From Oscillospiraceae bacterium (lineage in GTDB: Bacteria; Bacillota; Clostridia; UMGS1883), in assembly GCA_022508735.1 (NCBI GenBank), contig JAFLUQ010000147.1, positions 1 through 5,444 of the forward strand: DNA of 5,444 nt, written 5' to 3'. The notes under the pieces are model-generated. The model saw only the letters and a list, made by a program, of their open reading frames with translations. It searched no databases and was not told the origin of the DNA. The position numbers and the translations under genes were made by a program. Below, piece after piece: positions 4,822 through 5,444 of the stretch (position 1 is the stretch's first letter; each line of letters opens with the position of its first letter).

Positions 4822-5299
4822 GCTGGTTGAAGACAACACATATTGTATTATGGCTTACAGCGGAGACGAAGCAAATGTCATTATCCCGGATACTTACGGC
4901 GGGGCTCCGGTCACTATCCTGTTTGATAAGCTGTTCATGAACCATCCGGAGATCACTTCTGTCCATATCCCTGATACTGTGACAGATATAGGCGAGTTCG
5001 TATTTGACGGATGCACAAACCTTCGGCATATTGAACTGCCATCACAGCTCACAAGCTTGTGGGGCTATACCTTTGTCCGCAGCGGAATAGAGGAAATCAT
5101 ATTGCCGGACAAGCTGACAATGCTTCCGCCCTTCGCTTTTAAGGACTGCAAAAATCTTAAAAAGGTCGTCTGCGGCTCTGGCATGAAAGAAATTTGCTCG
5201 TGGGTTTTTGGCGGCTGTGACAGTCTGGCCGAGCTAATATATGGCTCAAATGTCAAAGTCAGCCATAAGGCATTTGAAACAAAGATATTAAATACATAA
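4802..5299 (+). CDS. Short BspA/TpLRR-type leucine-rich repeat protein
   Basis: A 165-residue protein made almost entirely of LRR_5-type repeats of 22-23 residues. They begin at about 51 (ITSVHIPDTVTDIGEFVFDG), 74 (LRHIELPSQLTSLWGYTF), 96 (IEEIILPDKLTMLPPFAF), 119 (LKKVVCGSGMKEICSWVFGG) and 142 (LAELIYGSNVKVSHKAF). A degenerate unit at 26-50 (VIIPDTYGG...LFMNHPE) caps the array. Each shows the leucine/isoleucine-rich strand, a proline and the FxxC-type turn of this class. There is no signal peptide, transmembrane segment or cell-wall anchor, unlike many surface-exposed BspA proteins, so it is probably cytosolic. The family is generally involved in protein binding; the partner here is unknown. 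The start is supported by a GAAGGAAGAGG region upstream and by the duplicated MQEFIYK at 1314. The gene appears monocistronic on its upstream side; no clear terminator separates it from the ABC gene 57 bases later. Confidence 0.9.
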   Translation: MQEFIYKLVEDNTYCIMAYSGDEANVIIPDTYGGAPVTILFDKLFMNHPEITSVHIPDTVTDIGEFVFDGCTNLRHIELPSQLTSLWGYTFVRSGIEEIILPDKLTMLPPFAFKDCKNLKKVVCGSGMKEICSWVFGGCDSLAELIYGSNVKVSHKAFETKILNT

Positions 5300-5307
5300 A
5301 TTGCAGA

Positions 5308-5336
5308 TTGATGATATGATCAAAATTGTTTTATAT
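5308..5336 (+). promoter_or_regulatory. Weak candidate promoter before the ABC ATPase gene
   Basis: TTGATG (5308-5313) and TTATAT (5331-5336) are 17 bases apart, though both hexamers deviate from consensus. The -35 lies inside a TTGAT-n6-ATCAA inverted repeat (5308-5323) that could be an operator. Read-through from the LRR gene is an alternative way to express the ABC gene. Confidence 0.3.
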
Positions 5337-5356
5337 GTGCGGAGGGTCAACTATAG

Positions 5357-5444
5357 ATGAAAGTTACATTACAAAATCTTACTAAAACATTCCCGAGCCG
5401 TAACCGGAAGTCCCGCGAGGAAGTCGTGGCGGTCAGCGATTTTA
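5357..5444 (+). CDS. ABC-transporter ATP-binding subunit, first 29 codons (cut by window edge)
   Basis: An ATG at 5357 follows GGAGGG (5341-5346) at 10 bases and opens a frame to the end of the window. The visible peptide, MKVTLQNLTKTFPSR and then REEVVAVSDF, matches the first two strands of ABC ATPases: a beta strand with the NLTKTF turn, then the strand leading to the Walker A loop, which lies beyond the window. This N-terminus is most like MsmK/UgpC-type ATPases of carbohydrate importers (family knowledge). With the Walker motifs unseen the substrate class is a guess; a polyamine or other importer is possible. Confidence 0.75.
   Translation, partial: MKVTLQNLTKTFPSRNRKSREEVVAVSDF

Noticed and set aside
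1..5444. CRISPR array, tRNA, rRNA, toxin-antitoxin pair or known defence system
   Set aside because: No regularly spaced repeats, cloverleaf sequences or matching protein motifs were found on either strand.

Overview
The window looks like chromosomal DNA of a gut-type Clostridia (Bacillota), inferred from gene content and style rather than from a marker gene. The signs are moderate GC, strong AGGAGG-type ribosome binding sites, sigma-A promoters with near-consensus hexamers and 17-base spacers, A/T-rich hairpin terminators, a secreted GH43 enzyme, a BspA/TpLRR-type leucine-rich repeat protein and an HxlR regulator. I see no tRNA, rRNA, CRISPR array, transposase or phage gene.

Layout. 1-1102 (minus): the N-terminal 367 codons of an exported GH43 arabinanase-like glycosidase, cut by the window edge. 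1103-1460: an intergenic stretch with a minus-strand promoter for GH43, a plus-strand promoter, and a 36-codon leader ORF. 1461-3007 (plus): an aldo/keto reductase followed by a small nitroreductase, a likely two-gene operon. 3030-3083: a perfect 54-base palindrome serving as a bidirectional terminator. 3088-4149 (minus): a second two-gene operon, with an NAD(P)H-dependent flavodoxin-fold oxidoreductase upstream and a flavin-reductase-like FMN protein downstream. 4150-4272: overlapping divergent promoters. 4273-4605 (plus): an HxlR-family regulator, then a terminator. 4802-5299 (plus): a short leucine-rich-repeat protein with its own promoter. 5357-end (plus): the first 29 codons of a probable ABC-transporter ATPase, likely of the sugar-importer type.

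How the genes may work together. Four consecutive enzymes are redox proteins using NAD(P)H and/or FMN, and an HxlR regulator with two N-terminal cysteines is divergent from one pair. This resembles the general plan of electrophile or quinone stress loci controlled by HxlR/YodB-type sensors (family knowledge). The substrates cannot be read from sequence. GH43 and the ABC ATPase at the two ends would fit a carbohydrate-using lifestyle but need not be connected to each other.

The most unusual feature is a duplicated expression module. About 105 bases containing the -35, the -10, the 5' leader, the Shine-Dalgarno core and the first seven codons occur twice in direct orientation. One copy drives the LRR gene (4717-4821). 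The other (1228-1333) sits upstream of the aldo/keto reductase operon, where its start codon opens only a 36-codon ORF. This looks like a promoter duplicated from an LRR paralogue and now feeding a metabolic operon.
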